From Isoetes taiwanensis (taxonomy: Eukaryota; Streptophyta; Lycopodiopsida; Isoetales; Isoetaceae), in assembly GCA_021234155.1 (NCBI GenBank), contig JAJEKV010000049.1:5654691-5718690 (forward strand): DNA of 64,000 bases, written 5' to 3'. Of this stretch, positions 51,072 through 62,964 are shown one piece after another (the first letter of the stretch is position 1; every line of letters begins with the position of its first letter). The translations under genes were made by a program, and so were the position numbers. Below the pieces are notes generated by a model. That model was not told where the DNA came from, did no database searches, and was given only the letters and a program-made list of their open reading frames with translations.

Positions 51072-51121
51072 CCAGACTCGGCGGCGCTGCGGCTTCGCCG
51101 CCTGGGCGCCGCCTCGTCTGG
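51072..51121. other. GC-rich hairpin upstream of PAL
   Basis: CCAGACTCGGCGGCGC pairs with GCGCCGCCTCGTCTGG over a 50-bp span, with a nested CGGC/GCCG core. It is very different in base composition from the surrounding AT-rich DNA. Confidence 0.6.
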
Positions 51122-51208
51122 CGGGGCCGCCTCGGGAAATTCCCTAGTGGAATTTTCTCGAACCGTAGTTTCCCTAGTACATAAAAATCACAGAGGCTCC
51201 TTAGGGAA

Positions 51209-51297
51209 CATTCACATTTCACAATCACAAGTGAAGAAAGGACCTAAGAAATAACATTCACATTTCACAAGTGAGGAAAGGACCTAGGAAATAGCTT
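51209..51297. repeat. Tandem duplication of about 45 bp
   Basis: Two units sharing ACATTCACATTTCACAA and GAAAGGACCTA. Non-coding, in the PAL upstream region. Confidence 0.7.
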
Positions 51298-51497
51298 GCA
51301 GAGGCACGTTTTTATGATGGCAGACAGGAATCCCATCTTGGCCTATCAATTTGCTTAACTCTCTATTATCTCCCTAGTTGTCAATTGGTCAAAGGTTGAA
51401 TTCAACTTAAATGGTGACGAAAATCTCTAAGCGTCGATTAATGGTCAATCCTAACGATGGCCTTAACATAAATGGTCATCTCGACGAGGTTGAATAC

Positions 51498-51574
51498 CAC
51501 GTGGGAGAAAATTGCAATTCCGTTCCAACCTCTGGTCTTTAAAGAAAACGTGCTCTTTGGCATCTGTATAAATA
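51498..51574 (+). promoter_or_regulatory. PAL core promoter: G-box, CCAACC element, TATA box
   Basis: CACGTG (G-box core) at 51498-51503, CCAACC (similar to the AC elements bound by MYB factors in phenylpropanoid promoters) at 51525-51530, and TATAAATA at 51567-51574, about 119 bp before the start codon. A transcription start near 51600 is inferred. The elements suggest stress or light and MYB control, but function is not shown by sequence alone. Confidence 0.6.
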
Positions 51575-51692
51575 CAACAGCCATTTGAAGTTCTCAAACC
51601 AAATCGACTGCAAACGGCAAAGAGGTCTGAATCTGATACACCATAGCCAATCCCAATACAACAGCACCGGATTCCTTCTATTCTGCTCGGCT

Positions 51693-53813
51693 ATGGCTTG
51701 CCCTCAAGACCTCGCTTCTGTTGGTTTGTGCAAAAATGCCAGGGTCGAAGACCCGCTCAATTGGGCAAAATCTGTTGAATACACTAAAAGGAGCCATTTT
51801 GAGGAAGTGAAGGATATGGTGGAGGAGTATTCAAGCTCGCCAGAGGTTTGGATCAGAGGCCAGACTCTAACTGTGGCACAAGTTGCAGCGGTAGCCAGAA
51901 GATCAGACGTGAAGGTTAGTCTGGATGAAGAAATTGCAAAGGAAAGGGTGGACGAGAGCTCCAATTGGGTTCTCAACAATGTGATGAAGGGCACTGATAC
52001 ATATGGAGTCACCACCGGATTTGGGGCCACATCTCACCGCCGGACTAATCAAGGGGTGGAGCTCCAGAAGGAATTGATCCGATTTCTGAATGCCGGAGTG
52101 TTTGGAAAGGGCAATGCAAATACTCTGCCCTGTTCTACCGCCAGAGCAGCCATGTTGGTTCGGACCAATACTCTGTTGCAGGGCTATTCCGGAATCAGAT
52201 GGAAAATTTTGGACTCTATGTGCAAGCTTCTCAATGCCGGAATTACTCCTCTGCTTCCTCTCAGAGGCACAATCACTGCTTCCGGTGATCTGGTTCCCCT
52301 GTCTTACATAGCAGGCCTTTTAACAGCCCGCCCCAATTCCAAGGCCATGAGAAAGGAAGGAGAATTTTTTGGCGCAGAAGTAGCTTTGAAGCTCGCCGGA
52401 ATTGAAGAGCCCTTTGTGCTGCAACCCAAGGAAGGGCTTGCTCTTGTCAACGGCACCTCTGTGGGAGCAGCTTTGGCATCCATAGTCTGCTACGATGCCA
52501 ACATTTTGGCTCTTTTGGCCGAAGTAATTTCTGCGTTTTTTTGTGAGGTAATGCAAGGCAAGCCCGAATACACTGATCCTCTCACTCACAGATTGAAGCA
52601 TCACCCTGGACAGATCGAAGCTGCTGCTATTCAGGAATTTGTGCTAGACGGCAGCTCTTACATGAAAGCCGCTGCAAAATTGCACGAAACAGACCCTCTC
52701 AAGAAGCCCAAACAGGACAGATATGCTCTCAGAACCTCGCCGCAGTGGCTGGGTCCTCAAATCGAAGTGATCAGAGCTGCCACTCATTCAATTGAGAGAG
52801 AGATCAATTCCGTCAACGATAATCCGATTATCGATGTTAGCAGAGATAAAGCCCTTCATGGCGGAAATTTTCAAGGCACCCCAATTGGTGTTTCCATGGA
52901 TAACACCCGTCTGGCCATAGCTGCAATTGGGAAGCTCATGTTCGCCCAATTCTCAGAGCTTGTCAACGATTACTACAACAATGGATTGCCTTCAAATCTC
53001 AGCGGAGGCCCTAATCCGAGCCTGGATTATGGCATGAAAGGGGCCGAAATTGCCATGGCTTCTTACACCTCCGAGCTCCAATTCCTTGCAAATCCGGTCA
53101 CAAATCATGTGCAGAGCGCAGAGCAGCATAATCAGGATGTAAATTCTCTTGGCTTGATCTCTGCCAGGAAGACCGAAGAGGCTGTTGAGATCTTGAAGCT
53201 CATGAGCTCCACTTTCCTCATCGCCCTTTGCCAGGCAGTCGATTTGCGGCATCTTGAAGAGATTATGCAGTCTACTGTCAAGCAGATCGTGGCCAGAGTT
53301 GCAAAAAAGACCCTTTTGATAGATGAAACAGGGGAACTGTCTCCTCTCAGATTCTGCGAAAAGGATCTGCTCCGAGTTGTGGATCATCAGCATGTGTTTA
53401 GCTACATCGATGACGCTGCCAATGCTTCGTATCCTCTGATTCAGGAGCTCAGAAAGGTTTTGGTCGAATTCGGATTGAAAAATTCAAAAACAGCAGATGC
53501 TTCCCTGTTTGCCAAAATTCAGAGGTTCGAGCAAGAATTAGCAAGGGAGCTGACAGAGGAGATTTTCGCAGCAAGAGAGAAATATGACAAAGGTGTTCAT
53601 GCTGTGCCCAATAGAATTGAAGAGTGTCGGACTTGGTTCTTATATGAATTCGTGAGAAAGAAGGCGGGAACAAGGCTGTTAAGTGGCACAGAAAAGACAT
53701 CTCCTGGGGAAGAAATCAACAAGGTTTTCATGGCATTGTCTGATGGCAAAATAGTTGCTCCTTTGCTTCGTTGTATGGATGGATGGAATGGAGCTCCTCG
53801 CGCTTTGCAGTAG
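51693..53813 (+). CDS. PAL: Phenylalanine ammonia-lyase
   Basis: A single uninterrupted frame of 706 residues. PAL removes ammonia from L-phenylalanine to give trans-cinnamate, the first step of the phenylpropanoid pathway to lignin and flavonoids; it is a cytosolic tetramer. The MIO cofactor triad Ala-Ser-Gly lies at 196-198 in [12 protein letters not shown]. Catalytic Tyr104 ([11 protein letters not shown]), Asn253 (LVNGTSVG), Tyr344 and Arg347 ([12 protein letters not shown]) and the NDNP block (375-378) are all present. Phe131-Leu132 at the substrate-selectivity site favours phenylalanine over histidine or tyrosine. Length is usual for plant PAL. The first ATG after the TATA box is at 51693; the upstream open frame has no ATG. 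Most angiosperm PAL genes have one intron; its absence fits gymnosperm or seed-free plants. The gene looks functional. Confidence 0.97.
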   Translation: MACPQDLASVGLCKNARVEDPLNWAKSVEYTKRSHFEEVKDMVEEYSSSPEVWIRGQTLTVAQVAAVARRSDVKVSLDEEIAKERVDESSNWVLNNVMKGTDTYGVTTGFGATSHRRTNQGVELQKELIRFLNAGVFGKGNANTLPCSTARAAMLVRTNTLLQGYSGIRWKILDSMCKLLNAGITPLLPLRGTITASGDLVPLSYIAGLLTARPNSKAMRKEGEFFGAEVALKLAGIEEPFVLQPKEGLALVNGTSVGAALASIVCYDANILALLAEVISAFFCEVMQGKPEYTDPLTHRLKHHPGQIEAAAIQEFVLDGSSYMKAAAKLHETDPLKKPKQDRYALRTSPQWLGPQIEVIRAATHSIEREINSVNDNPIIDVSRDKALHGGNFQGTPIGVSMDNTRLAIAAIGKLMFAQFSELVNDYYNNGLPSNLSGGPNPSLDYGMKGAEIAMASYTSELQFLANPVTNHVQSAEQHNQDVNSLGLISARKTEEAVEILKLMSSTFLIALCQAVDLRHLEEIMQSTVKQIVARVAKKTLLIDETGELSPLRFCEKDLLRVVDHQHVFSYIDDAANASYPLIQELRKVLVEFGLKNSKTADASLFAKIQRFEQELARELTEEIFAAREKYDKGVHAVPNRIEECRTWFLYEFVRKKAGTRLLSGTEKTSPGEEINKVFMALSDGKIVAPLLRCMDGWNGAPRALQ

Positions 53814-53843
53814 CCTATCAATTCAAAGATTCAATTCAATTTC

Positions 53844-53849
53844 AATAAA
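53844..53849 (+). terminator. Polyadenylation signal AATAAA after PAL
   Basis: AATAAA 31 bp after the PAL stop. It is close, but the nearest good match. Confidence 0.45.
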
Positions 53850-54780
53850 CAGGAACCTTGCTCACATTAAGCTGTGTGAAATATACTAAACATCAATGCC
53901 AATTGTATTCCAATTGACTATGAACTAAAGCTCTTATTTTATTCTGCATGGTTAGCAGGCTTGCCTATCCCACCCTGCAACAATCTCTCCAATTCTAGCC
54001 TATTCATTACATCTATTAATTTCTAATCTAACGGTTGTGAGAAATTGAAAATCCATGGAAATTTTATCCCCCTCTTCTTCAATAGAGCTCGACTTCTTCT
54101 TTGGGTGAGGCCTCCCTTTTTTATGCCTTAGCTGTTAATTCTTTGCTCTTTAAACATTTCCTTTGTGTCAGAGTCAGTCTGGGGGAGTCGACATTTCTAC
54201 AAGAAGGAGAAAAATGATATGTCTAATCTGTGGATCGACACAAGGACTCTAATCTAATTCCAACTGCTCTGTTAATGAGTATAAATGTATTTTTGAGATG
54301 TTATCACTCATCTGCATTTCATTCAAATGAGTTAACTCTCCCTGAATATATGTTTCAAAAGCTGCAACATGCTTTTTAGAACCGAAGATCATAGGCTCAC
54401 ATAGCTGGGCATTCCAGAAGCCGCACAATCAAGCCTACAGAGCAGAAGTTCTAGCATGTTTTGCGCAAGCACAAAATCCTCTATCTGTCTTCTAGTTTGT
54501 TAATTACTTCGTTGTCTGATATAGACACAACCCTAGATTGAAATTCTGGATCTGGCAATTAATTGAACATCCATAGTAAGTTCTGTACAGATGATATCAT
54601 ATAGCAGCATAGCCTCCAGTTTCCAATATGTACAGTAAGTGTGGTAGCTTGAATAATGCATAGTGGGTGTTCAATAGCATGAGAGTTAGAAACACAATTT
54701 CATAGAATGTTAGCTGCACACCATGGGCATGGTAAAGAGGCTCTTAATCTTTTTAGGTAAATGCGAAACATGAGGCTTGC
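53850..54780. other. PAL 3' flank, no gene
   Basis: AT-rich, with only short chance frames. Confidence 0.45.
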
Positions 54781-54799
54781 TAAGATAAGTTAATGCTTC

Positions 54800-55480
54800 C
54801 AGTTTCTTGACAGCAGGTAAGCTAATTCATGCACGTAATATTGATGATGATTATAAATCAAATTTTGTACTTATGAATGCCCATATTGATATGCATGAGA
54901 AGTGTAGAATGTTAAATATTACCCAGAGAACATTTGATAGCCTTCAATGGAAGAATTTGATCACCGGGGCTTTAGCCTTCAATGGAAGAATTTGATCACC
55001 AGGGCTTCTATAATTACATCATATGTCCAATATGGAAATGGAAAGCAGGCTTTAGAACTCTATCAAGAGATGGAAGGCCAAGGAGCAAGACCAGATAAAA
55101 TTACTTTGAATCTGTATTTTAAACAGATATTCCTGCGGCAAATGTACTTTGTGAATATATATGAAAAATGTGGAAACATGGGAAAGCAGGTCTGCTTTTT
55201 AGTAAGTTAAAAAGGGAACTGTTGTGATTGCATATGGTCAGCATGGTTATGGAGAAAAAGCTTCATTGTTGTTTGATAGAATGTTGCAAGAAGGCATATG
55301 ACCAGATCAGATAGTCTTTCTCAGTTGCGTGCAGTTACATGGGCCATAGATAGGAGATGCCACTGTTTTAATTCAATTAGCAAAGATCACATGATGACAC
55401 AAATGACTGAGTACTATGAATGTATGGTTGACATGCTTGGGCGTTCAGAGTGGTTTATGAGATAGACATCTTATTAAGAG
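54800..55480 (+). pseudogene. Pentatricopeptide-repeat (PPR) pseudogene
   Basis: Fragments in three frames match PPR repeats of the plant PLS class: AGKLIHARNI, NAHIDMHEKC, then YVQYGNGKQALELYQEMEGQGARPDKITL (typical of a 35-residue repeat ending in PDKIT), VNIYEKCGNM, and near 55230 AYGQHGYGEK followed by FDRMLQEG. PPR proteins bind organelle RNA. Stops, frameshifts and a 35-bp tandem duplication at 54939-55008 (AGCCTTCAATGGAAGAATTT twice) destroy the frame. No start or organelle targeting peptide is seen. Probably a retroposed or decayed copy. Confidence 0.7.
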
Positions 55481-56720
55481 AATGCCATTCCAGCAAAAGT
55501 CTTCAGAGTGGAATGCCTTGCTTAAGTCTACAATTTATGTCAGTGCGCAGATCACTTTGCTAGTTGGAGTTTACAATTTATGTAGGAAATTTATACAAGA
55601 AGATATAACTGCGTGCATTTGCCGTTGTACAGCAAGCATTAGTTCCATATACTTGCATTGCTTGAAACAATAACACGTTTGTTCTACCATGTGCGTTTCT
55701 AATAATTACTCTAAATTGCCAAGCTTGCTAGTAGTGAAATATTTGCTACATCCTTTGCACAGCTCGTTTGCTTCAAGTTGAACCCTCTTATCTTTATGCC
55801 TGGGCTCTAGATTTGGCACAATTTCAATTGTGCAGTTATGTATGAAGTTATAACATCCTATACTTGATGTTGTGCAACAAACATGAGTTTCTGCAGTTGA
55901 ATAAAATGATGACAAGGTTGTGCTATTAGAGTTAAGCCTGCAACGACAATCTGTCCTTGAAAAGAATTGACAATGCTCTTAACATCGTACACCTTCTTGT
56001 GAAGTTTACTTTGGTATTGGCAGTCACATAATGCATACCTAACACGAGCTGGCCCTCATACCATAATATCTTAATATCACTAGTAATGTCTAAATAATTA
56101 TATAACAAACTCTATTTTCAGGGTATAAGGGGCAGAAATGTATCCTTGCAGATAAGCAATCCCAATTCTTTGATAAAAGGGTACATATATATAGATCACA
56201 ACGAATGGAACCTATGAAGCTTGCACTTTATATTTATAAATTTGACATGTGGCTCATATATAGGATAATCAACCTCTCTATTGGGAGTTGTTGTTTGCAA
56301 GAATACAACCCAAGTAAAAAAGATATGTCAATGAGACCACAATATTCTGTATTTAGAACTCTCCTCTCTATATATACTAGAAGTTTCAAAGCATCAATGG
56401 GTGTAATTACATCTATCTTCCTTCTAATAAAGTTTCCTGTTACAGCATTTTGTTGTCAACAACAAGAACAGAAACCGATTTCTGATCGATTACAGGCTGC
56501 TCTATGCTGTAAAGAGGTTGATAGGTGGAGGAATTATATGACATGTTCAAGACGTGGTGTCATAAGCCCATTCAACTGTTTCGTGCTCTAGTTTCATGTC
56601 TGAGTATCAATTGTAAAACACACCACCACTTTGACATAATAGAAGTTTTATCATCAGATTCAACTGTATATGGTTACCTGAGTATCTTTAGCTATCATTA
56701 AAGATAAGATAAGACTTCAA
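55481..56720. other. Intergenic, nothing recognised
   Basis: AT-rich. The frame at 56205-56591 (128 codons) has no motif that I recognise. Confidence 0.4.
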
Positions 56721-56724
56721 GTGT

Positions 56725-57089
56725 TTTAACGTCCACGAGAACCCACTGGGTTATGGGACCAGAACAAAAAAAGAGGGCAAAAGCCCCAACAGTACCCGGG
56801 GACTATGCCCCATAAGAAATCACAACTAGGGGATGAACCCCGATACAAAGGAAAAGACCACTAAAACCAACAAAAAGCAGTATAGATGTTGGATGCGCTA
56901 TGACGAATATCCCAGCCAGGGATTCTGGGGCCGTTGATTGCAGATAATGGCCGTGCCTCCTCTGTATACTGCCCACTTTTTTTGCAGCCTAGCCTCTCGT
57001 ACTCTGCACAACTCTCCCCGTCGTCTTGTGAGCTGTATCGGGGAGAGATCTTCCTGGACAGAGAAATGAGTATTCTTCAAGTGGGTCAA
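56725..57089 (-). mobile_element. Internally deleted LINE: ORF1 end joined to 3' end
   Basis: The minus-strand frame 57089-56898 gives FSVQEDLSPIQLTRRR, then EARLQKKWAVYRGGTAII, the C-terminal signature of LINE ORF1 seen elsewhere in this window. Only 170 bp later the element reaches a LINE 3' end: AACCC-AGT-GGGTT hairpin (plus-strand 56740-56752), CTCGTGGACGTTAAAA. The whole of ORF2 is absent, so this is a deletion derivative that would depend on other LINEs to move. Confidence 0.55.
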
Positions 57090-57900
57090 TTCGTTATTTC
57101 AGCAAACATGTTTGAATCCATGGTCAAAGAAAATGGTTGGTACTACATGGCAAGCATAGTATCTTTCTTTATACTAAAGGGATTTTGAGTGTTTGTCATC
57201 AATTTCAATTTTGAACCGTTGATGCAGATGGATGGTTGAGATTGAGGATTTGGGAAAGGGCACAAGACGTTACATGCATAACAGTTTTTCCAAATAACCA
57301 TTTTCAAATAGAGAATGCCGTAGAGTGTACCCCCCAGAGTTGGTCCACTTAAGACTTTGCAAGGCCATATCCTTACCTTCTTAAGTCCAAATTTTACAAA
57401 ATCAGATTGAAATGAAAGCTTACACTGTGTGCAATCCAAAACTATTTGAATTGGAGCATTCTGGCTTCTCTAACTCAAGATCTAGTCTTCCAAAAATTAT
57501 GCATTCCTTGACAAATTTGGTCCACACTTCGGCCCTGATTTTTTGTCCACATATTGACATATAATGGTGCAGATTTGGTTCACAAACTTCCCTAAATTGG
57601 TCCACGTATTGCCCCTGTAGTTCACATCTTTCCCTAAAATGCTTCAACAACTTACTGTTTTTAGTACACATAAATAAACAAATAAAGTCTGATTTCAGGG
57701 AATTGAGCCCCAATTGGTGTTACCACCAAGTTCCAACAACCAAACACATCCACGGAGATCGAGCATTAGTAAACAATTTTAAAACTAACATAATCAAACA
57801 ATTGAAACAACTCAAAATCCTGTTACAAGTTGATGAAGAACAATCATTTCCATTCTGCAACACAGTAAACAGGAAGCTAGAATTTCAGCCACTACACTTT
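57090..57900. other. Intergenic with short imperfect repeats
   Basis: TTGGTCCAC recurs near 57340, 57520 and 57596. The 97-codon minus frame at 57427-57713 arises from these repeats. No gene called. Confidence 0.35.
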
Positions 57901-60178
57901 TCAGTTCATGACATAATCTTGTGAATATAAAGAATTTATAGACCTTAATCTTTTAGCTGGTCTATCACATGGTTCAAAACATTTAACTTGTGCAGCAGCA
58001 CTGTCATTTTCTTGACCATCAAGTGTTTCATTTTGGGAATTAGATTCAAGTTGCTCAGGTTGCTCATCTTGGAAGTCTTCCATAGCTTCAGCAAAACATT
58101 CGTCATTGCACATGGGCAATTGAATAGTGAGTTCTCCCTCGTGTTCAGGAACAATAACAACTTCAGGAACAACAACAATGTCAGTATCTTCTGCTGGATC
58201 TTTGTCACCATCAACTTCATGACATTCTGCTTCATGACATTCTGCTGCCTCTTCAACCTGCATTGCAATACAAATGTCAGCACAAATCAAATGTAGCATG
58301 GCAAAGCATTGCAATTTTACCTGGACTCTTCCCTTGCCTCGTTTCCCCTTTGCTTTCTTAGCTTCCAATTCTATTTCTCTTTTCATCCCTTTGCAACCTC
58401 CCTCTCCTACCTTTTTCCTCTTTTTCCTTTAATTTTTGCTCTTTAATTTTCTTTTTCTCTTCTATTTGTTTCTTTTTTTTCTCATCAGCTTCCTCTCTAG
58501 CCCTTTTTTTCTCTTTTTTCTTCAATTCTTCTTCATAAAGCTTAGCTATAATTTCAGCTTTTGTAACCAACAAAGTACCTTTGATGTCTTTTGGAAGGAA
58601 TGTCCTTCTTCTTAAACTTGCATTTGAAGGGCCTACATTAGAAGTACCTGCATTTGAAGGAGCTGCATTAGAACAAGCAATAGAATTAGATTCCTGAGAT
58701 AAATTTCCTGAGATAAATTTACTCTTGGATTACCTGTTGCACTTATGTCATCTCCTGCTGCAGTATTTGGATTGCTAGCATCACCTGATTCTTCATTTGC
58801 TTCGTCTCCCGCACTGCTGTGCATCGAAAAATTGACTTACGCCGGTGATCTAATGGTGTGCCACTAGTGTCATTGAACACAAAAATGTCTTCCGGCTAAT
58901 TCAGTTGTACCATGCCGATTCCATGGCCAAATGCCAGTTTTTTTAAATCCAGAGATGATGTTGCTGGGGGTTAATGCTAATTCAAGGGCTTCACTAACAA
59001 TTGCAGTCAAATCTGCTTTATGAGGCTCTGCATGAAGACGCTGCAGTGTATATTTGTGCCTACAATTTCTAAATGCTTGCTTAAAGGGTCTAAAGCACGA
59101 AACATCAAGGGGCTGAAGCCTATGACTAGTATGAGCAGGCAACTTTAAAATTTGAATACCAATTGAAGATGCATACCTCAGAGTTTCAACTGCTAAGTGG
59201 CTTCCATGTCCATCCAAAATAATCAAATGAGGATTTTCCAATGATACACCTCCAGGAACCTTGCTTTTGAAATGATCCAGCCAATCTCGAAAAAGGGCAT
59301 TGGTCATCCAAGCCTTTGGTTGCATTGCCATTACAGCATCAGGCTCACAACCATCAATGTAATCCTCTCGAGCCCTCTTCCCTTTCAAAACATAAAGAGA
59401 AGGCAATTTGACACCAGACGCAGAAACGCAACAGCAAACAGTTAACCACTCCCTATTTTTCATTGTTCTTTCAGAAATTTGTCTTTCTCCTCTTCGGCCT
59501 ATTACTCTAACACCTGTTTCTTTCCCTGCTTGAATTCCAGATTCATCCACATTCCATATGTGCGATGCATCAAAGTTAAAACTCTTATATGTTTCTGCCA
59601 GATCATGATAAAATGCTTCTAAATTCATTGGTGATATTGCAATAGCCCTTGCATTATCAACAACTTGAGCTCTCCTTAATGCCAATTCGGGATGCCTCCC
59701 TTTAAAACATTTCCACCATTTCATACCTGGCATACCACCTGTGAAAGGTGTAATTCTGCCTGCACATATCTCTGCAACCCTCTCCCTTAGCATCCGAACT
59801 GTAACACCTGTTCCATCTGCCACCATCTGCAAGCACCATGTGACAAGATTATCTTCTTCCACCTGAGTTAGAACTTTAGGTTTCTTACCATTCTTTACCT
59901 TTGAGATGTCAAATAGATAGTTCCTGAGGGTTGTATGAGGTATTCCATGCTTCTTAGCTACTTTTCTCTGCCTCTAAAATTGCTGCAACCAGTTGCTCTT
60001 TGGTCCATGACCCTCTCTTCATGTTTCTGACTTTCTTTGTGGCTGTAACAGAAGGTGGAGCTGCTTGCACACGATTTCTTACACCTGATCGAGGCCATTG
60101 AGGCATAGGCTCAATTTGGGGATCATCAACATGATCAGCAGAAGGAATGACACGCTTCCTAATATTTCTAAACAGCAT
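57901..60178 (-). pseudogene. pogo/Tigger-like transposase, frameshifted
   Basis: ATG at 60178. The N-terminus has a psq-type helix-turn-helix (RGSWTKEQLVAAILEAE, then after a frameshift VAKKHGIPHTTLRNYL). A CENP-B-type second helix-turn-helix follows (EDNLVTWCLQMV to WWKCFKGRHPEL). The DDE catalytic core lies in an open frame of 330 codons (59862-58870) with WNVDESG, LIILDGHGSH and RLQPLDV, whose three Asp residues are spaced DD35D. A Lys/Glu-rich coiled coil (58573-58358) and an acidic end with an apparent 60-bp intron near 58320-58260 complete it. One-base shifts in a T4 run (59962-59965) and a T5 run (about 58885-58889) break it. It would cut and paste its own element; terminal repeats were not identified. 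Confidence 0.8.
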
Positions 60179-60344
60179 GGTGCTCCAGGATGGCAAAGGA
60201 ATCAAGAAAAGCTTGAGCTCTGAGGAAAGAGACGAAGGTGCAACCTTATATAAGCTGTAAAGAAGAGGGAAATATTGAAAAGAGAGGGAAATCAAAATCA
60301 AAATCATTGATCCTGTGGTTAGATAGCATGCCACAGCAGCAATC

Positions 60345-61350
60345 CTCCTCAGAATGCATCTCTAGCGTCTGTAAGTAGGAGGGAAGCTTTTCTTGGAGGG
60401 AAAATGGGTTGCATAGCCCACAAATCCGAAAATACAGCAAGAAATTTGAAGCATTGAAGAGTTAACGGCTTCAAATTGTATGCAAGTGACCATTGGAATG
60501 GTTGTAGCAGGCTCCAAAATCATGCAAGAACATTTAGACCATTGTTAGAAGCATCCAAAAACGGTTAACCACCATTCTAAATAAGGTAAAGAACTGCACC
60601 ACAGGGATAAATCATGCACCAAAAGCCATAAATTCAGTGAGCCATCAAAGGAGATCAGCTGCTCCACGAATCGTCCATACACGAACAACATTTTGCCACT
60701 TCGAGCGCCAAATCCAGCCGCCCTGTGAATCGTATTAGGTCGGAATGATCCAGACTAGGGTTTCGTTGGAGCCGTAAATGGTGCTGACGTGGTCGACACA
60801 ATGGGGCCAAGCGGCGGTGCAAAACCGGCGACTGCTCCAATAATGGCCAACCTACTCTAATGGCATAAAAGTTTGTCTTCACCGTGCTTTTGTGGTTTGC
60901 CTAAGAATTCACATGCATTGTGGTCGACTTTCTGGACGGGACCTCCTTTGTTGTTATTTTGCGCCAGTTCCTCTGTAGTTCGTTTGCATCCGACCAAGTT
61001 TTGCAGTTTGAGAAAGAATGTATAAACTCTGTTCATCGGCCGCCACGGCAAGTTTTGCAGTTTGATTTCTTTGTAGCTGCCTCAAAACCGGCTTGCATCC
61101 CCTTTCTGGCTCAACCTTTCTTGGTAGATGCCCTTATTTAGTTGTTCCATTTTTCAATGGTGGTTTGTGCTTTTCAAGTTTTCATTTTTTGTGGTCCTGC
61201 AAATCCACCGAGAAGTGCAGAGCAACATCAAGCTTCAAGGGCAGAGTCGAGCATTTTGTAGGGCCTATTTTTTGTTTGTAAGCAACAGAAGCTTTTGTTC
61301 AAATTTTCCTTACATAAACCAAAACTTCATATGTTGTCTATAATGAATAA
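60345..61350. other. Intergenic, no supported gene
   Basis: Short frames only. The 60700-60850 stretch is somewhat GC-rich. Nothing recognised. Confidence 0.4.
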
Positions 61351-61365
61351 ACGCAGGCCACATTA

Positions 61366-62140
61366 TGTCTTGTTCCGATGGATCTTCTGTAGTACCAAAA
61401 GCAAGGGCATTTGATCACACTGGTAATTGTTTGTCTGCTGTGGCACCTCATATTTTTTATGGTTCATTTTTTGGCTTAGATTTGGTTCTAAAATTCTAGG
61501 GTCATCACCAATTTTGAAGGGAGCTTCTTCTGATGTAGCTCAGGTATGTCATATACTCAATGTCTGATACTTGATTGCACATATATGCAATTAAAGCAAT
61601 TCGCCTCTGCGGCACTTCAATTAGCCCTGGGGGACACCAAGGCATCCGTGCACTGGAGAACAGCCTCAATATATAAAAGCAAGCCAAGAGCTTGGGAAAC
61701 AATCAAGAGCCAATTTTGTCCAAAGAATGCAGAATACTTGGAGCTCAACAGACTCTAAGACTTGTGGCAGCAATCTAATGAAAACTACTTTTGCAGCCTG
61801 TGAAGCAGAACTTTATATGCTTTTAAGGATGGATGATTTACATAGATGCCGAGAAAGGCCTTCACATTCTTTTGCTGACATTAAAGTGGGGATAAACGAG
61901 GACTGCTCCGTTTAAGTTGCACCATGCTTTGACACTGGTAAGAGAGATTCTAAATTAACTAACATGCTGATGATATTATGGTTATTATTTCAAACAATTT
62001 ATTTTCTCATCAGAGAAAGTCCGTTTCAAGCTCTTCTATCTTCCTAATTGGCTGCTTTTTCTCATGAAGGTTGCGGGTGGAAATGCAATTTCTTCAGACT
62101 TGATAGAACCTTTGATTGAGCAATGCAGCTTTGAAGATGT
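61366..62140 (+). other. Possible exon chain of an unrecognised gene
   Basis: An ATG at 61366 starts MSCSDGSSVVPKARAFDHTG, ending at a GT donor near 61423. After TTCTAG near 61499, a second segment reads in phase GSSPILKGASSDVAQ and ends at GTATGT. A later segment near 62070-62137 reads VAGGNAISSDLIEPLIEQC. These look protein-like and are bounded by plausible splice sites, but I could not link the middle exons in one frame and recognise no family. It may be a decayed gene or chance. Confidence 0.2.
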
Positions 62141-62531
62141 AAGCAGTAAAAAAGTGTACCAAGTATTGCTTGCATGAGAGAGCTTACTTTTGTAATTTCG
62201 TAAGTCGGGCATTTGTGGAATCTATTTTTATTTGGGCGTCTGTTCTGCGGATTTCCAACCAGAAATGAAGACCAGGCGTTTGCTTCGAGCAGTTTCCTAT
62301 TTCCGTCACAAGATTTTCTTCCTTTTTGTAAGGCTAATTTGATTTATCACAGTTACTCCCTTTATTCCTTTGAAGTGTTTTTGCATCTCAGTCAGTGGGT
62401 TGGGAACATCGGATTTGTTTCACACATCAACCACTTGATCGATACTTGCTCCATTTTGACAAGGTATTTGCCTGAGTGCTCTACTAAACTTGAAGACATA
62501 ATCTGGCTTCTGGATAACACGGTATTTTGAG

Positions 62532-62803
62532 GATGGTGCTGGAACTGTCAAAGCAATGCACTTTACTTAGCCATAGCTTGATCTAGCCTGTGTTTTGTTG
62601 GTTGAATCATGCCTGAGTTCTTATTTTATCGGCATAGACAGATTTTAAAGAGCCATTTTTCTGCCATGATGCTGCTGGAACCGCCAAAGCGATGAGCTTT
62701 ATTTAGCCATAGCTTGATTTAGCCTGCATTTTGTTGGTTGAATCGTGCATGAGTTCTTATTTTGTCGACATATAAGTGCCTCATGAGTATTTTGAAGAGT
62801 CAT
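62532..62803. repeat. Tandem duplication, 136-bp units
   Basis: Units start at 62532 and 62668 and share TTTAGCCATAGCTTGAT-like and TTTTGTTGGTTGAATC strings. A partial third start (GACGCTGCTGGAACTG) lies near 62862. Confidence 0.8.
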
Positions 62804-62964
62804 ATTTTTGTCTGGCTGTCGAAACTTGCCATGACAGGAGCATCTATACTTTTTTCATACATGACGCTGCTGGAACTGCTATTGGGAGCTTTTGCATTTG
62901 CCCAGACAATTTATAAGTTAAAGGAATATACAAACGACTTAAACGATATTAGATTGCGCATATT

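Noticed and set aside
51585-51692. A 36-residue N-terminal extension of PAL
   Set aside because: The extended frame has no ATG before 51693 and begins only 10 bp after the TATA box, so it would be untranscribed or leader sequence.
52320-53821. Minus-strand frames opposite PAL
   Set aside because: Mirror frames of a strongly coding strand, with no motifs.
57427-57713. A 97-codon minus-strand gene
   Set aside because: The frame comes from short imperfect repeats containing TTGGTCCAC and has no recognisable domain or start context.
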